This document shows positions 1-12,819 of a DNA stretch of 64,000 nt, in pieces (the stretch's first letter is position 1; each line of letters starts with the position of its first letter). The translations under genes were made by a program, and so were the position numbers. Below the pieces are notes generated by a model, which saw only the letters and a list, made by a program, of their open reading frames with translations, was not told where the DNA came from and searched no databases. The stretch covers positions 18,524,642 to 18,588,641 of the forward strand of contig CP154954.1 in the NCBI GenBank assembly GCA_039621445.1, read 5' to 3'. The stretch comes from Euglena gracilis (lineage: Eukaryota; Euglenida; Euglenophyceae; Euglenales).

Positions 1-501
1 AGTTCAAGCGCATCCCCTAATGGAAGCCCCATGCCCAGGCACATGCCCATATTGCAGGTATGTGTTTCCACCAACGACCATTAAGTACATGATGTTCACT
101 TTTCGAGGCTTTCGCCGCCGCATCTCCACGTGGGCTTGCCGCACACCGGCCCCCCCTCCCCCGCCTCCAATCGAACCCAAGCACCCTCACCTCACCTCAC
201 CTCACCCTCCAAGCGGTCCCAAATATGCACATTTGTACTATTACTCGTTAGCCGATGAGAAATCCACAGGGTCCTCACACCACCTACCTCTGGCATACCA
301 TTCCAGACCGCCAACCATGCTTTTTTCAACAACAAAAAAACCTGAGGTGCCTTGTGCTATGGGATGCCTGCCCACAGCAGGCATCCCCCCACAGGATCCC
401 AATGCTTGCTGACCAAGCCAGATTTCCTTTTGGGCCTTTTGGGGGCCCAGTGCCGAAGGCGGGCGGTGTGCCATCGCGCTGCCCAAGGCCCACCTCACAA
501 C
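1..501. other. Non-coding, G/C-tract DNA
   Basis: No exon or RNA gene recognised. It contains short C-runs and a hairpin near 360-390 (GGGATGCCTGCC with inverted GGCATCCCC) that resembles the GGGTGCCTGCC hairpins at 14.58-14.82 kb. Confidence 0.5.
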
Positions 502-968
502 CAGGGTTTGATATGAGGACAGGTGGGGGGGGGGTCCGGACCCCCCTGCGGGCCGGGAGGGGGGGGGGGGGGGGGGGGTGGGGGGGACACCCCCCCACCT
601 AAACAGTGGCGCGGTCCGGGTGACCGCGCCACTGACCGAATTTCGGACCAGGGACCGAATTTCGGCCCGGCGCTTTGCGCCGGGCCGGAAATTTTTGACC
701 CCCCCAAAACGACACAAAGTGCAATTTTGGGCACTTTTTGGTGCTAAAATTTGCCAAAATGAAAAAAAAAATTCGGCGCAAAGCGCCGGAGGAAAAAAAT
801 GACCCTTTTGGGGGGGGGCCGGTCCCCCCCCCCCCAGGGTTCAACCCGACCCCCCTGGGAAGGGGGGGGGGGTGGGCCGGGCCCCCCCCCCGCAGGCCAG
901 GAGGGGGGGGGGGGTGGGGGGTACACCCCCCACCTAAACCATGTACGCCCTCCTTTTATCAAACCCTG
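502..968 (+). mobile_element. hAT-like MITE, copy 1
   Basis: Terminal inverted repeats start CAGGGTTTGATATGAGG and end ATCAAACCCTG. The element is flanked on both sides by the perfect 8-bp duplication CTCACAAC (494-501 and 969-976). An 8-bp duplication with CA-starting ends is the hallmark of hAT-superfamily insertion. Inside are subterminal G/C tracts around GTCCGGACCCCCCTGCGGGC and a conserved A/T-richer core (AAATTTTTGACCCCCC, TTTTGGGCACTTTTTGG, GGCGCAAAGCGCCGGAGG). At 467 bp it is too short for a transposase. Confidence 0.88.
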
Positions 969-976
969 CTCACAAC

Positions 977-3900
977 CCCACCCCACAACCCAACCCAACC
1001 CCCCCCCGGGGGTCAAAAGTGCCCCCCCCCTGGCCTGCCCACATCACCCCCCGGGGGAGGGTCGGGCGAACTTCCCTTTGCCTGGCCCTGACTCCCCCCG
1101 GGAGGGAGAAAAAGCCTACCTGCAAGGAGGGGGAAACTGTCCAGCATTCGGTTGCCAGGCATTTAAATTTTCGCAGTTTTGGATTTGTCTCGTTTCCTAT
1201 GCATTCTTTTGAAGTGCTGGTTTTTCGTACCCGTTTTTATGCAGTTTGCTCCTTCTGCTGCCAGTTCAGGAAACCTCTCCCCCCCCCTGCCAAAAACAGC
1301 CTGCCTGGGAGGCCTTAATCGCGGAGGTGGAAGGGGGCAGCTCAGGGAAAGCAGGCTTCTTTAAAAGAGTGCATCATGAGTGTGCTATGGACAGGTAGGC
1401 AGGAGAAGGACCATCGGATGCGCTATGGACGGGCTCGCATTTTCGGTGTCATATTTTCCGCCATAGCATTCTCATCAAAACAACAATGTCCCCGGCCCCA
1501 TCGGCTCATGCCCCGGAATGGCTTGGCTGCAGAATGGGGAACTGTTGGACCTTGACCAGCCCAAAAATTACTCAAAAGGTTGCACAACATTGCGAAGGAA
1601 AAGACATATCCCAGCCCCCCCCCCACCTCCCCCCAACGAACTGCAGTGGCACACTGATAGTCGTTGTTACTGTCCCATTGAGGCATGCTACGCCAGGGGG
1701 GGGGGGGCAATACAATGCAGTGTCAGGCCCTTGGCCTCGGTCAAGAGGTCAGCCAGACCCAGGGATGTGTGAGAAGCCCAGAGGAGGGGGGGGGGGTCAG
1801 ACCAACCTTCAAACGCAGGAAGGGGGCGGGGGGGGGGGGGGGCCTCCCCATTCGACAAGGAAATTGTTTCGGCTGGCTTGTCCGACTGCTTTGAGTTCCT
1901 GAAAACAACCGCTCATTCCAATGCTTTCCACACCACATTTTCCATTGAAATATCAATATCCCCAATCAGGGTGTTCCTTAACGACCTTGGGGGGGGGGGT
2001 TCAGCTCAGAGGCTAGAAAATTTGAACTGGCTGGACACCCCTCCCCATGGGTTCGGGGCTAGAACTAGACCAGGCTCCTTTTGAAGACCCCTGGAGTGGG
2101 TAGACAAAAAAATCACAAAATGTGCGTTCAAAATGAAAGAATGCAAGGCACGTGGAAAAACACGAGCATGTCCCGCTTTGCATGTAAAAAGATGCATTTA
2201 TAGGGGGTTTTTTTTGACATCTCCAGCACACAGGGTCCCAAAGAAAACTTGCAGCTGGTCTTCCCAATATCCGGGGGTCTGAACCAACCCCCACCTTGCC
2301 CTCCGAGAAGGGGAGTCAGGAACACGTTCTGGCATCCCTGGCTGGACAACACGCTGCGGACCGTCGCAGGCGTCCTCTGGCCCAGCCAGGAAATCGAAGG
2401 TGGGGTGGGGCCAGAATCAACTGACCACAAATAAACCCCTCCATGGAGGGCTTTTGATGTGGCAAACAGGGCGTTGTTTAATGGCCCCCCTCCCAGGGGG
2501 GTCCAACTCAGAGGCTGTAAAATTTGGGCGGCTGGAAAAAGGTTGCTGGCTGACTCCCCCCCCCTCCCAGCTGGCTCTGCGAGGGTCGAAAATCAAACTC
2601 GCCTGCCCCCTTTCCCAATCTAAAAATTACACAAACAGAGGCGTTACTCCTTCTATTGCAAAACTAAGTGGTCCACGCCCCCTCCCGGGACAATATTTTC
2701 TCCTGGACTGAGCAACCAACCCCAATTGCTCCCCGACTCCGAATGCAGCCATTGCTTTTGATTCCAGGCACCACCCCTCCCCCCTCTTGCCCCCCCGTCT
2801 GCTCCCTGCCCTCCAGCGATGTCTACGCACACCCGTGGTCATCCCCACCGCTCGCACGTCCCCGACCAGCGACCGTTCCGGCTGTGGGCCCAGTCGGGAA
2901 AAATAAACCACTTGGAGGGTGGGAGTTGGGTCCCCGCATCCAAAAGAGCTTTCTTTGTTGGCTGGCAGGTGTTTTCTTTTAATTCCGCCCCCCGACAAAA
3001 AGCAATGTAAAAATGGCTGTGGCTTTCCCTACCCCGCCCCCCCCCTGGGGCCCGCCAGTTTACCCCTATGAAGGAGCACGAAAATACAAAAAAGCAAACA
3101 CCATCCAAAATGGGCTGTTAGCCAACTTTTTTTAAGCTTTGTGGGGATGTTGCAAAAACCATTTGTTCTGCTTGGCCTGTCTTTTCCCTCCTTTTTTTAT
3201 TGCACTTTGCGCCCGAAATAATTCCCCACTATGAGCGCACGGGGACCGTATAGCTTCAGTTGAAAAGGCGCTCATTGGGGTTCGTGGTAGTCCTTCTGCA
3301 ACCTGATCAGGTTGTGGCTAAAGATCCCGCCTGGCGTGCACCACTGAGGTTGGGTAGGCGTCCCATCCCTCTGCCGGTGATTCTGACCAGCCCCGTATCC
3401 CAGGGTGACGACCCCCGCGCATAGCTGGTTGGGTCCCTCCGTTCGTGGGGCCAGCCCAGCCAATTGCCGCTATCCCCCCTGATGGACCCCCCGTTCAGTG
3501 CCAGTGTTAACTTTCTTTCATTTCCAGAGAGGCGTGCTGAACAACCCCGGTTGCCATTTTAAACGCGTTGTGCGTTCCCGTGCCCCCACCCTCCCGACAC
3601 TTTTCCTCGGGGTGGTCCTCCGGACTCTGCCCCCCCCACCTTAGTTGCACAAGGTGCTTCTGTCTGTTTTAAACCGGCGCCAACTCGCTTTGGCCCCCTT
3701 GCCTGTGGTGGTGAGTGGCCAGGGACCCCTTACAACCCAGTGGCTTTTGTTGGTCCCCGCTGGCCAGGTGAGCTACACTGTGGTGTAATTTTCCAGCGCT
3801 GTAGAGTGAGGGGACATACACTCACCTTGTGGTTGGGGTGCGTTCCCGTGGGTAGAGATGTCTCACCCCCCCCGGGAGGGGGGTCCGACCGAAGGAAAAG

Positions 3901-5100
3901 TCGGGGGGCCCAGGGCCACAGCTGGCTGGGGCCAAAGGATCGTTGGTGCGAACGCGCCCTCGAGAGATCCAAGAGAACCCCCCAAAGCAAAACCGTGGGG
4001 CCGTGGGGGGGGGCGCCTGTGTCGAATGGGGCCAGAGCACCTCCGAAGGAATACTGGGTTGTGTGCACCGTGGGGCACGCCTCCGTCGGCCCGGGGAGAG
4101 TCGGCAGGCCCCGCGGGCCCGCGTGAAGCGGGTGTGCGGCAGAAGTCACACGGGGCACCTGAAACAAGAAATGCCGGGGCAGGGGGGGGGGGCTCGTTGT
4201 GGCGACCTTCCCACTTCTGAACCGTGGAAAGGAAATAACAAGGAAGCTGAGCCTGAGGGAGGTGTGGTCGGATGGTCCAATGGGCCAAACATGAGAAACC
4301 CAAACGGCGGAGAGGTGAATCCTTACTGGACAAAGGGGCGATGGGCTTTTTTGGCTCGTTGAGGGGTGTCCCGCCACATCTTGGAAGAACGCCGGCATGG
4401 CGGGCGTGTTGGACCTGGCTTGGAGATGGGGGCCGGCGGGCCACGACCTAGTCGAACATATCTATCAGGGCCGCCTGAGCCTGAGGGGGTCGAGGGCTGA
4501 GGCTGAGAGTGGAGACGGCTGGGACGTTTGGGGACTGGCGGGGCCGGCCAGGTCAACGGCCATAAACCTCACCTTAGTGATGCCGGGGGGGGGCGGGGAG
4601 CTAGTGGCCAAGTGGGGGTTTGGCGGTCGGTCATCCCACCCCCACCCCACCAAATCCACCCAACCTCCTCCAAAAAAAAAAAGCGGGCAAAATCCAGGCC
4701 CAACAACCTGGAGACATTCTTCTTGGCCCAGCCTCGGCCTTCGTGAGTGCCGGCTAACCATTGAGACTCACCACTCTCTGGCGGGGGGGGGGTCCCAAAC
4801 CCATCCTCTATGGCGCATCGGCACCGGGTCCGGAAACTCAGGGATCTGGGGCGGACTTCGGGGCACGGGGGGACACGGTGAAGTGAGAAGGTGGATTATG
4901 GCCACCACACAGAAGTCCAAAGGAAGACGGAAATCCCCGCAGAGAGAGGCGCGGGAACACACACCCGTGGCGGGGAGTCCCACCCCAAGTGTTGACCCAG
5001 GAGTGTCGCAGGGTGAACAGGGCGGCGAATCTACCAGCCGGGTGTGCCCTATCAGTATGTCAACCCAGGGTGTGCGGTGTAGTGCCGGCGAGTGTTGTGG
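977..5100. other. Non-coding stretch, no gene seen
   Basis: C- and G-homopolymer tracts (for example near 1010, 1700, 1830, 3870 and 4590) alternate with mixed sequence. Frames up to 222 residues occur at 3.7-4.4 kb, but both strands and all frames are similarly open and the products are Pro/Gly/Arg-rich with no recognisable domain, so I call no gene. Confidence 0.5.
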
Positions 5101-5103
5101 ACG

Positions 5104-6518
5104 GGTGAAGCTTTTGGGAGTTGGTGTTTGGTGGTGTGTTGGTGTGTGTGTGTCGTGGTGGTTGGGTGTGTTGTGTGTGTGTGTGTGGGTGTGTGTGTGT
5201 GTGGTGTTTGTGTTGTGGTGTTGTGGTGCTTTGTGTGTGTGTGTGTGTTGTGTGGGAGTGTGTGTGTGGTGTGTGTGTGAGTGTGGTGTGGTGGTGTTGT
5301 GTGTGTTGTGTGTGTGTGTGTGGGTGTGGGCTGTGTGTGGTGTGGGTGTGTGCTGTGCGTGTGCTGTGTGCCGGTGGTGCGTTGCGTGTGTGGTGTGCTG
5401 TGTGCCGTGCGCTGGTGCCGTGTGGCGTGGTGCGTGTGAGCTGTGGGTGCGTGCGTGTGGTGGGCGTGTGCGTGTGCTTGTGCTGTGCGTGTGCTGTGGT
5501 GTTGTGCGTGTGCGTGTGCGTTGTGCGTGTGCGTTGTGCGTGTGCTGTGTGTGGTGTGCGTGGTCGGTGGCGTGTGTGCGTGTGGTGTGCGTGGAGTGGT
5601 GTTGCGTGTGCGTGTGCGTGTGCGTGTGCGTGTGCGTGTGCGTGTGCTGTGTGCGTGGTGCGTGTGGTGCGTGTGCGTGTGGTGTGCGTGTGCGTGTGGT
5701 GGTGGTGTCGAGTGGCGTGGCGGTGGTGTGCGTGTGCGTGTGCGTGGTGCGTGTGTGTTGCGTGCGTGGTGTGCGTGGGCGCGTGCGTGCGTGTGTCGGT
5801 GCTGCGTGTGCGCGTGTGTGCGTGCGTGGGGTGTCGTTGCGTGTGCGGTGCGTGGGGTGGTTGGGGGTGCGTGTGCGGCGTGTGCGCGTGTGTGCGTGTG
5901 CGTGTGCGTGTGCGTTGTGCGTGTGCGTTGTGGTGTGCGTGTGCGTGTGGTGTGCGTGTGAGTGGGCGTGTGAGTGTGCGTGTGCGTGTGCGTGTGAGTG
6001 TGGGTGCGTGGTGAGTGTGCGTGTGAGTGTGTGTTGGGCGTGTGAGTGTGCGTGTGCGTTTGAGTGGTGAGTGTGTGGTGTGCGGTGTGAGTGTGGTGTG
6101 AGTGTGAGGTGGTGTGAGTGAGCGTGTGGTGTGAGTGTGAGTGTGGGGGGGTGTGTGGGTGTGTGTGTGTTTGGTGTGGTGTGTGTGTTGTGTGTGTGTG
6201 TGTGTTGTGTGTGTGAAGGTTGGGTGTGTGTGTGTGTGGGTGGTGTGTGGTGTGTGTGGGTGTTGTGTTGTGTTGTGTTGTGTGTGTGTGTGGTGTGTGT
6301 GTGTGGTGTGTTGTGTTGTGTGTGGTTTGTGTTGTGTGGGTGTGGTGTTGTGTGTGTGTGTGGTGTGTGTGTGTGTGTGTGCGCCGCGAGGCGCGCGTGC
6401 GTGCGTGCGTGCGTGCGTGCGTGGGGGCGTGCGTGCGTTGAGTGCGTGAGTGCGTGAGTGCGTGCGTGCGTGCGTGAGTGCGTGCGGTGCGTGCGTGCGT
6501 GCGTGCGTGCGTGCGTGG

Positions 6519-6558
<40 letters not shown>

Positions 6559-6620
6559 TGGTGCGTGGGTGGGTGGGTGGGTGGGTGGGTGGGTGGGTGG
6601 GTGGGGGGGTTTGGTGGGGG
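5104..6620. repeat. Composite (GT)n / GTGC / GGGT microsatellite
   Basis: About 1.5 kb of degenerate repeats on the plus strand: GT with GG and TT variants (5125-5340), TGCGTG-rich (5340-5980), GTGA-rich (5980-6130), GT again (6130-6380), then GTGC tetramers (6400-6560) and GTGG tetramers (6562-6605). The frames of over 500 residues on the minus strand are His/Thr repeats produced by the array and are not genes. Confidence 0.95.
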
Positions 6621-6857
6621 GGTGTGTTGTGACGTGTGGTGAATGTGTCTGGATGCCCCCCCGGGTGCGTGCAGTGTGGGCAGGTCTGGTTGGGTGTCAG
6701 GGGTTGCCACTGGTAACTTGGCATTATGTGGAAGGGTTTGACGTCCAGGGGGTGGGGGGCAAGAGCAAGGTGGGGGATGGTAAATGACAACGGACCGACT
6801 GTTGCGGACTACTCCATTTTTGGAACTGTGTTCCTCGCCGGGTTTCCTCGTAAAGAG

Positions 6858-7140
6858 GACGGTCCTTAAGCAAAACAAATTTGCGTTCTGGGACATTCAA
6901 TCCCAAATCCACCGGAAAATCTTCAAAAAAAGGCCATTTTTGGCAAAAACAGACTGACAGAGGGGGTGGGGATCTGGCATCCTTGAACCATATCCTGTCC
7001 ACCCAAAGCAAGGAAAAAAATGCATTTTCAACTTTTTGAATTTGGCTCCATTCGACACCTGGACCAGCCGCTGGTTGGTCCTCGGGCATGAGGGCGGTCC
7101 TTAAAGGGCGGCGATCCTTTACAAAAAAAAGGACCGCCCT
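6858..7140. mobile_element. GGTCCTTAAG-family element, best copy
   Basis: Starts GACGGTCCTTAAGCAAA, contains ATCTGGCATCCTTGAACCAT and CCACCCAAAGC, and ends near GGGCGGTCCTTAAAGG, with an inverted AAGGACCGCCCT just beyond (7129-7140). The start recurs at 63873, and the core and end recur at 48.80-48.96 and 55.99-56.15 kb. Diverged cores occur near 30.9, 31.45, 36.67, 37.28 and 48.0 kb. No coding capacity; the class is unknown. Confidence 0.6.
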
Positions 7141-8184
7141 GCTCGTCAGGGGTGGTGGTTTATCGCTGTTGTTTTGATGATGCCAGGGTGGAAGGAGGGA
7201 ATTTTATTTTACGGAAATGTTTCTCCCATAAAATTACCCTCCCCCAGAAGTTGACAAGTCAGCAAGTACGCGCTTAGGAGACAATGTCCCAATTCCCAAG
7301 GACAAGGGAAGCTACAAACTAAGGTTCGTTTCAGGAAACGTCTAGGCTTTTTTTTGGGTGGGTCTTATTTTGAAACATTTTTGACCAATGACAAGAAAAA
7401 AAACTGTCGTTTTTGTCATTTTTGTCATTTTTGGTTCCCAAAGGCAGGTGTAAGTTGGTATAGGTTGAGATTTTGCAAACTCCAAAAATATTTCTTCACA
7501 AAGGTTATGTTAATGACCATCCTGAAAAAAAAACATTTTGACCAATTTTGACAGAATTTGTCAAAAATAGAAAAATTTGAGGTATTATGGGAAAATTTGG
7601 AGTCAGGTGTTGACCAACAAATTTATGACACATCGGCCTGCCAACGAAAGCAGATCCTTTCGGAACCCAAGGGACTCTTAGTGAGTGCCTCCAAACGGAG
7701 AAGGAAAGGGCCACGCGGCGACGTGGGGGGACGGCAGGGGAGGTTCAGGCACGCCGCGTCTGGATCGGTTGGGCGGCGGAACGAGGCTGGCCGGGCTGAC
7801 GCCCACCCCCAACACCGAACCCACCTCTCGGCCACGGCGTGAGGGTTGGACGCCCGCTGCCGAAACGGCCCCGCCCCTGATGGAGGTATTCCAGGCAGGC
7901 TGAATTGAACCAACCTGGGGGGTCGGAGCACCCTGGAGTTCCTAGGCAGGCAGGTCCACCCCGGGGTGTAATACCTCCCCAGGAAGTGACTGGGTGACTG
8001 TGGGGGGGGGGGGATCGGTGACTGGTAAAAAAAAGGACCACAAAATGGGCTTTTTCTGGGGTTCCAGCGCTGAAGACACCAAAGGTGCCTGAGCCCAGTG
8101 CCCACAGGCACTTTTGGCCGTGCCCTATTACCAACTGGGGGGGGGGCTGCTTGGGCAGACAGGAACTCCACAACACCCAGACGA
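7141..8184. other. Non-coding stretch
   Basis: Mixed A/T-rich and G/C-rich sequence without recognisable exons. The 189-residue minus-strand frame at 7.62-8.19 kb has no domain I can identify. Confidence 0.4.
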
Positions 8185-9227
8185 CCAAACATTCATTTAG
8201 TGTGGTTCACGACGTGTGAACCACAAAAAAAAATTTGGTGTCCACAGGTAACGAACGCAGGAGACTTGCCTTGTGAAAACATTCGGGCAGCGACCACTGG
8301 CCATTGTCTTCCCGCTTTTTTCACTTTGTCCAGCATGATGGCCCGTGCTGTGGCAAGCTGCCATGCCACCCCAAAGTGGTCCCTGGAGGCGTTTGCAAAA
8401 AACTTGATCACCACCGGGGCATGTTTCGAGCCATAGCACAAGGCACCCCATTGGACTTCTGCAGCTCAAGCAGTCAAGCAGCACGAAGTTTTTTGCTGGG
8501 CCATCCACAAAACGGTCCCAAACAAAATCCTTGCCTGGGGAATCACTGCGGGCGAAAGGGGGATCAAAGAAACAGACAGAGCTGAATCCGCCTGTGCCAA
8601 CATGGTTTGTGCACAAATATGATATGCTCCATTCTCATGTGTTCCGACAGTGCGAGTCCTGTATTGAGTAGTTGGCATCGCAAGCACATTCCTTTTTTCC
8701 CAGCAACTGAAACCTTTGGATGCTGCCGAAAATAGATGACAAATCGAACACCACACTCCAATCTTTGGATCATAATTCAACAAATCTCAGTTATTTGGCC
8801 ATGTGGGTCAAAACTTATGCCGATTTCTTTTTCGATGTGGTAAAGAGATTTTGTTTTTCTTTGGAGAAGGGGAGTCTCCAGATGAGCTGGAAGAGCAACC
8901 GAGTGGGGACTTAAAGGCTGCACTCTCCGCTTTCTCCGGCTCCTCCCAAGGACGCCGTTGGGCAAACAATGTTCAAAGAAGCTTGCTTCATTGCTGTTGA
9001 GGAGAAAGATAATAATGCAAATGCCAGCAGGTGGTGGAAAAAAATTCGTGTCTACCTGTGAACCACAAATATTTTTTGTGTCCACGGGTGAATTACGAAA
9101 AAATTTGGTCCACAAAATTTTGGGGGTGTACCAAAAGGTGTCCATACGTGAACCACAAAAAAATTTTGGTGTCCACAGTGAACCACAAAATGACACCCTT
9201 GGTGTACCACACTAAATGAATGTCTGG
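8185..9227. mobile_element. TIR element with subterminal tandem repeats
   Basis: Inverted ends share CATTCATTTAGTGTGGT (left 8190-8206; right complement 9205-9221). The right subterminal part (about 9035-9195) has five imperfect units of the form GTGAACCACAAAAAATTTGG with GTGTCCAC; one inverted unit lies next to the left end (8210-8250). About 1.04 kb, with no transposase frame. The target duplication is not clear. Confidence 0.65.
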
Positions 9228-9432
9228 ACCCACACCCCCGAAAATAATAAAACTGGAACTGATAATAAAAAAACAGCTGATAACAAAAAACGCAGAAGGA
9301 TCAATTAATTTCAAGAACCGAACCGCAGCTCATGAAGCACCACACTGACACAATAAACTCTTACCTTGCAATCCTCTCACACATCAGCCTCCATCAAGAG
9401 CATTCCCTCCTCCCTTTGAATGCCAATAAGGT

Positions 9433-9492
9433 CCCGGACCATTGCTTGAGTGTGGTGGGCTTGCAAGACGGAGAGCGGGAGCAGGCCAGAGG
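9433..9492 (+). other. Possible short exon shared with 47113-47172
   Basis: Plus-strand reading VPDHCLSVVGLQDGEREQ, bounded by AAG before GTC and by CAG|GC after. The partner reads VPDHCLNVVSPQDREREQ between CAG and CAG|GC. Nucleotide similarity stops at both edges. Either it is an exon duplicated with its gene, using a GC donor as in CLPTM1, or a short dispersed repeat. Minus-strand reading also shows mainly third-position changes, so the strand is unsure. Confidence 0.3.
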
Positions 9493-9954
9493 GGGTGGTG
9501 TGTCCAACCGATGCGATGGGGGGGGGGGGGGCAACAGTGAGAAAGAGTAAATCCGTATCGAAATCACGGTCACGTGTATTCCAGCACCATAGATCAGGTG
9601 TTTTTGAATCACTTTCGAATTTTTTTGAATCACGGCAGGGGCACCCGCACCATAGAAGCAGCCATCCAATACAAGCACACTGGAAACATTGATCAAATCA
9701 ACCTTGCCGGCCCAACAACCTGAGGCGGCAATCTACCCATGCTTTGGGTGCAGGGAGGGGAATGGTTCCAAGATGGGTGGGTCAGGGGCTCAAAATGTTC
9801 GTTGGGAGAAGGGAACACTTCCCTAACCTGAGGTGGTTTCCACCCCAGGTTACCCCACCACCCCTTCCCGGGGGGTGGGAAGGCCTGGTGGTGGGGGGGT
9901 GGGGGTTCGACCCCCCCACCACCACCCAGGTCCCAGAGGGGAGGAGATGCCTGG

Positions 9955-10095
9955 CCCTATGGCCTGGGAGCGGTCCGGGCTGCTTCGGAGCCGTGCAGCT
10001 GCAGCCACAGGTCGGACTTGCCGGGGAGCTGCTGCATGAGGCTGAACGGTGTGGCCATGTTGGGCGAGGGCAAGCCGGAGAACCCTGTGGGGGGG
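9955..10095. repeat. Low-copy repeat or exon block shared with 48545-48690
   Basis: About 85-90 percent identical over 130-140 bp, including a nearly unchanged 57 of 60 bp core. On the minus strand the block starts after CCACAG and GGTTCTCC and contains ATG followed by PFSLMQQLPGKSDLWLQ in both copies. I do not recognise the peptide. Similarity continues past the core, so a plain DNA repeat is equally possible. Confidence 0.4.
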
Positions 10096-12428
10096 GGGGG
10101 GATGGGGCAGCCTACTACATACCAGACCACACATCCTTTACCGACCCCGGGGGCTCACTTCCACCCTTCCCAATCAGTCACTGGTGGGGGCCACTCCCAC
10201 AAACGCAGAAAAAAAAGAACGGCCAAAAGAATCGGCTCCTTTGGCGCCAGGTCACTTTAGTTGTTTTTTTTGCCAAGGAGGAGGGGGTTTAGGGAACTTC
10301 AGCCTTTTGGGGGGCTTCGAAGATCCTGCATTTCCATCAACTGCAGTCAAACATCAATTCCACAGAAAAGTATTTTGTGTGCCTCCTAGCTTCCCTTGAA
10401 ATGTGCACACTTCACCTGAAATGCATGATTTCTTATGAAAAATGTCCCAATTTCTTTCATGTTTTGTCCTGAGGTGGTGCTCAGAGGCGGCTGTGCACTC
10501 GAGCATCAAAATCAGACGTGTGGCTTATCTCATTCCTTGGTCCTTTTGGTTTGAATCTTTCCTGATCCACTGAATGATTTCTGTGACTTTTTTCTCCCAA
10601 AATGTTCAGGAGCGGTGCTTTTAAAGAGGTCCAGGAAAATTTCCAGCTCTGTGGCCAGTCAAAAGGCTGGATACCAAGTCAAAGTTGTTGGGAAATCCCT
10701 GAAATTCTTTGAAAATCCAAAGATGCTCAGTTTAAATAAGTCCCACCAAAAAAAAAAGGCCCAGGCCTTATTCTTGTGCCCATTGCTGGAAACTTCCAGG
10801 AGGGGGGGGAGGGTATTTTGGGGAGTTATTTTTTGGATTCTTTCTTGATCGACCTAGGCCCGAAAAAAAACATCATTTTCCAGGTTCCTAAAATACCAAA
10901 ACTCTATCTTTGGACCTTTGCGTCATTTGTAAATTGGCACCATTTGACATTTACCATGGTGTTTTGCGACTGAAAAATTCTTAAGGTTTGGGAAATCACA
11001 TCTGTCTGAAATTGAGGATTTAGGTAAATTTTCAGGGAAAACTTTCACCGTCTCAGGCACCAGGGGACCTGGAAGGGGGGGGGGGCTCTTATTTTGGGGG
11101 GTTCATTTGGGGGGGGGGGGGACCTCAACCCCAAAGGCCCAGCACACCATGGCCATCGAAGCCCATCACACGCACGCCACAGGGTCAGGGGCAGCATCGC
11201 TGTGAGGCGGTGCGTCGGAAGCTGTACCCGACTGGCGGGCCGACTCGTACGACGGGGTGGAGGGGCACGGAGGGGGGGCAGAGACCACCTTGTCTGGGCG
11301 GTAGCCATCCGGTGGGCGGGACCTTCCACCTCTTCTCAGCCCAGCACCAACTCAGTTTCTCCCCTTTGCCCGAATCGCACCTACCCCAAGCAACATCCCC
11401 CACCCAGGGACCCGACTTTCAACATGTTATCCATTCTTTCACTGACCGCCGCAGAGAAAACGAGTTATCCTAAGAACAGGAACCATATTTTTTGTGCAAA
11501 TGTTATGCGGTTTGCACCGTGTTGCACGTTTCTGAGACAAAAAACTGCACCTGCCATGGATTTTAATACCTCCCCCCTCCTGGGGCGCTTGGCCCGGGCC
11601 AAGCTCGAACCAAAGCGAAGGTAAGGCCCATGGTTGCCAAGTTTCATTGTTAAGAAGTTTGGCGGCCATGAAGAATGAAGGCCAACTTTGCAGCTTTGGG
11701 GAGCCAAGTTTGCATGTAAGGAGGAGGGGGGCCAAGCGCCGGGGGGCGGGGGAGGTGGAGGAACTGTTCAAGATAGATGCAACACATTCCGTGACCAAAG
11801 TTTTGCATCCAAAACAAACAGACAAAATGCTTTGCCAAATAATACCCCCTCCCAGATGGGGGTATCATCATCCCTTGGCAGAGGGGGAATATCATTTGGG
11901 GGCTTATTTTTTTCAATAAAATTAGATGGTCACGGTTTGGGTACGTACACATCCAAATACACATATGCACCAATATACACCACCTCAAAACCACTTCAAC
12001 CACTCGACCACCCGACCACCTCAAAACGGCAGCGGACGAGGGCTGTCAACTGTGGCCTCGCAGCAGTCCCCAGAAGGTCGCTCCCCAGAAGAGGCCAGCC
12101 CCAACCCAAAGCACCCCGTTCCACTTGGTGCAAAGAGGCTGGAGGAAGGGAGGACGACGTGGGGTGCCGCAGGGCGGAGGCCAGGGTACAGTCCCGAGGG
12201 GGAAGACCCGGTACAAATATGCAGGTTGCTGGATATGGGGATGGTGGGCGTCAGTGGTGCCGAGCCATGAGGGCCCAGAAACCTGCTTCATTTCAGTGCA
12301 AAGCCATTCACAAGTTTGCACAAAGGCATGGGATGGACGCATTTTGACAGGACCACGGGTTTTTTTAGGACCCCCCAGAAAAAAAGGTGCCGGGCGAACA
12401 CCCCCCCCCAGGGGTGGTGGGTCCAGGG

Positions 12429-12819
12429 CAGGGTTCGATATAAGGACAGGTGGGGGGGGGGTCCGGACCCCCTGCGGGCCAGGAGGGGGGGGGGGGGTGG
12501 GGGGGACACCCCCCCCCACCTAAACAGTGGCGCGGTCAGGGTGACCGAAAATTTTTGACCCCCCAAAACGACCAAAAGTGCCATTTTGGGCACTTTTTGG
12601 GCAAAAATTTGCCAGAAATGCAAAAAAAATTATCGGCGCAAAGCGCCAGAGGAAAAAGTTGACCCTTTTGGGGGGGGGGGTCCCGGGTACCCCCTCAGGG
12701 TCGGTCCGGACCCCCCGGGCAGGTGGGGGGGGGGGGGGTCCGGACCCCCCCCAGCGGGCCAGGAGGGGGGGGGGACACCCCCACCTAAACCATGTACGCC
12801 CTCCTTATATCAAACCCTG
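12429..12819 (+). mobile_element. hAT-like MITE, copy 2
   Basis: 391 bp with ends CAGGGTTCGATATAAGGAC and CTCCTTATATCAAACCCTG. It is flanked by perfect 8-bp duplications GTCCAGGG (12421-12428 and 12820-12827). The interior is colinear with copy 1. The large duplication repeats this same insertion at 18748-19137. Confidence 0.9.

Larger units (their letters stand above)
9228..11450. other. Non-coding stretch with two low-copy repeat blocks
   Basis: Apart from the blocks at 9433-9492 and 9955-10095, I recognise nothing. Sequence from 10.3 to 11.05 kb is A/T-rich with no open frame of note. Confidence 0.45.

Noticed and set aside
3730-4444. Overlapping frames of 222, 193 and 139 residues
   Set aside because: Open on both strands in several frames because of G/C tracts; Pro/Arg/Gly-rich with no domain or splice pattern.
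5052-6896. Frames of 576 and 614 residues on the minus strand and 557 on the plus strand
   Set aside because: They are His/Thr or Cys/Val translations of a GT microsatellite; several overlapping frames are open at once.
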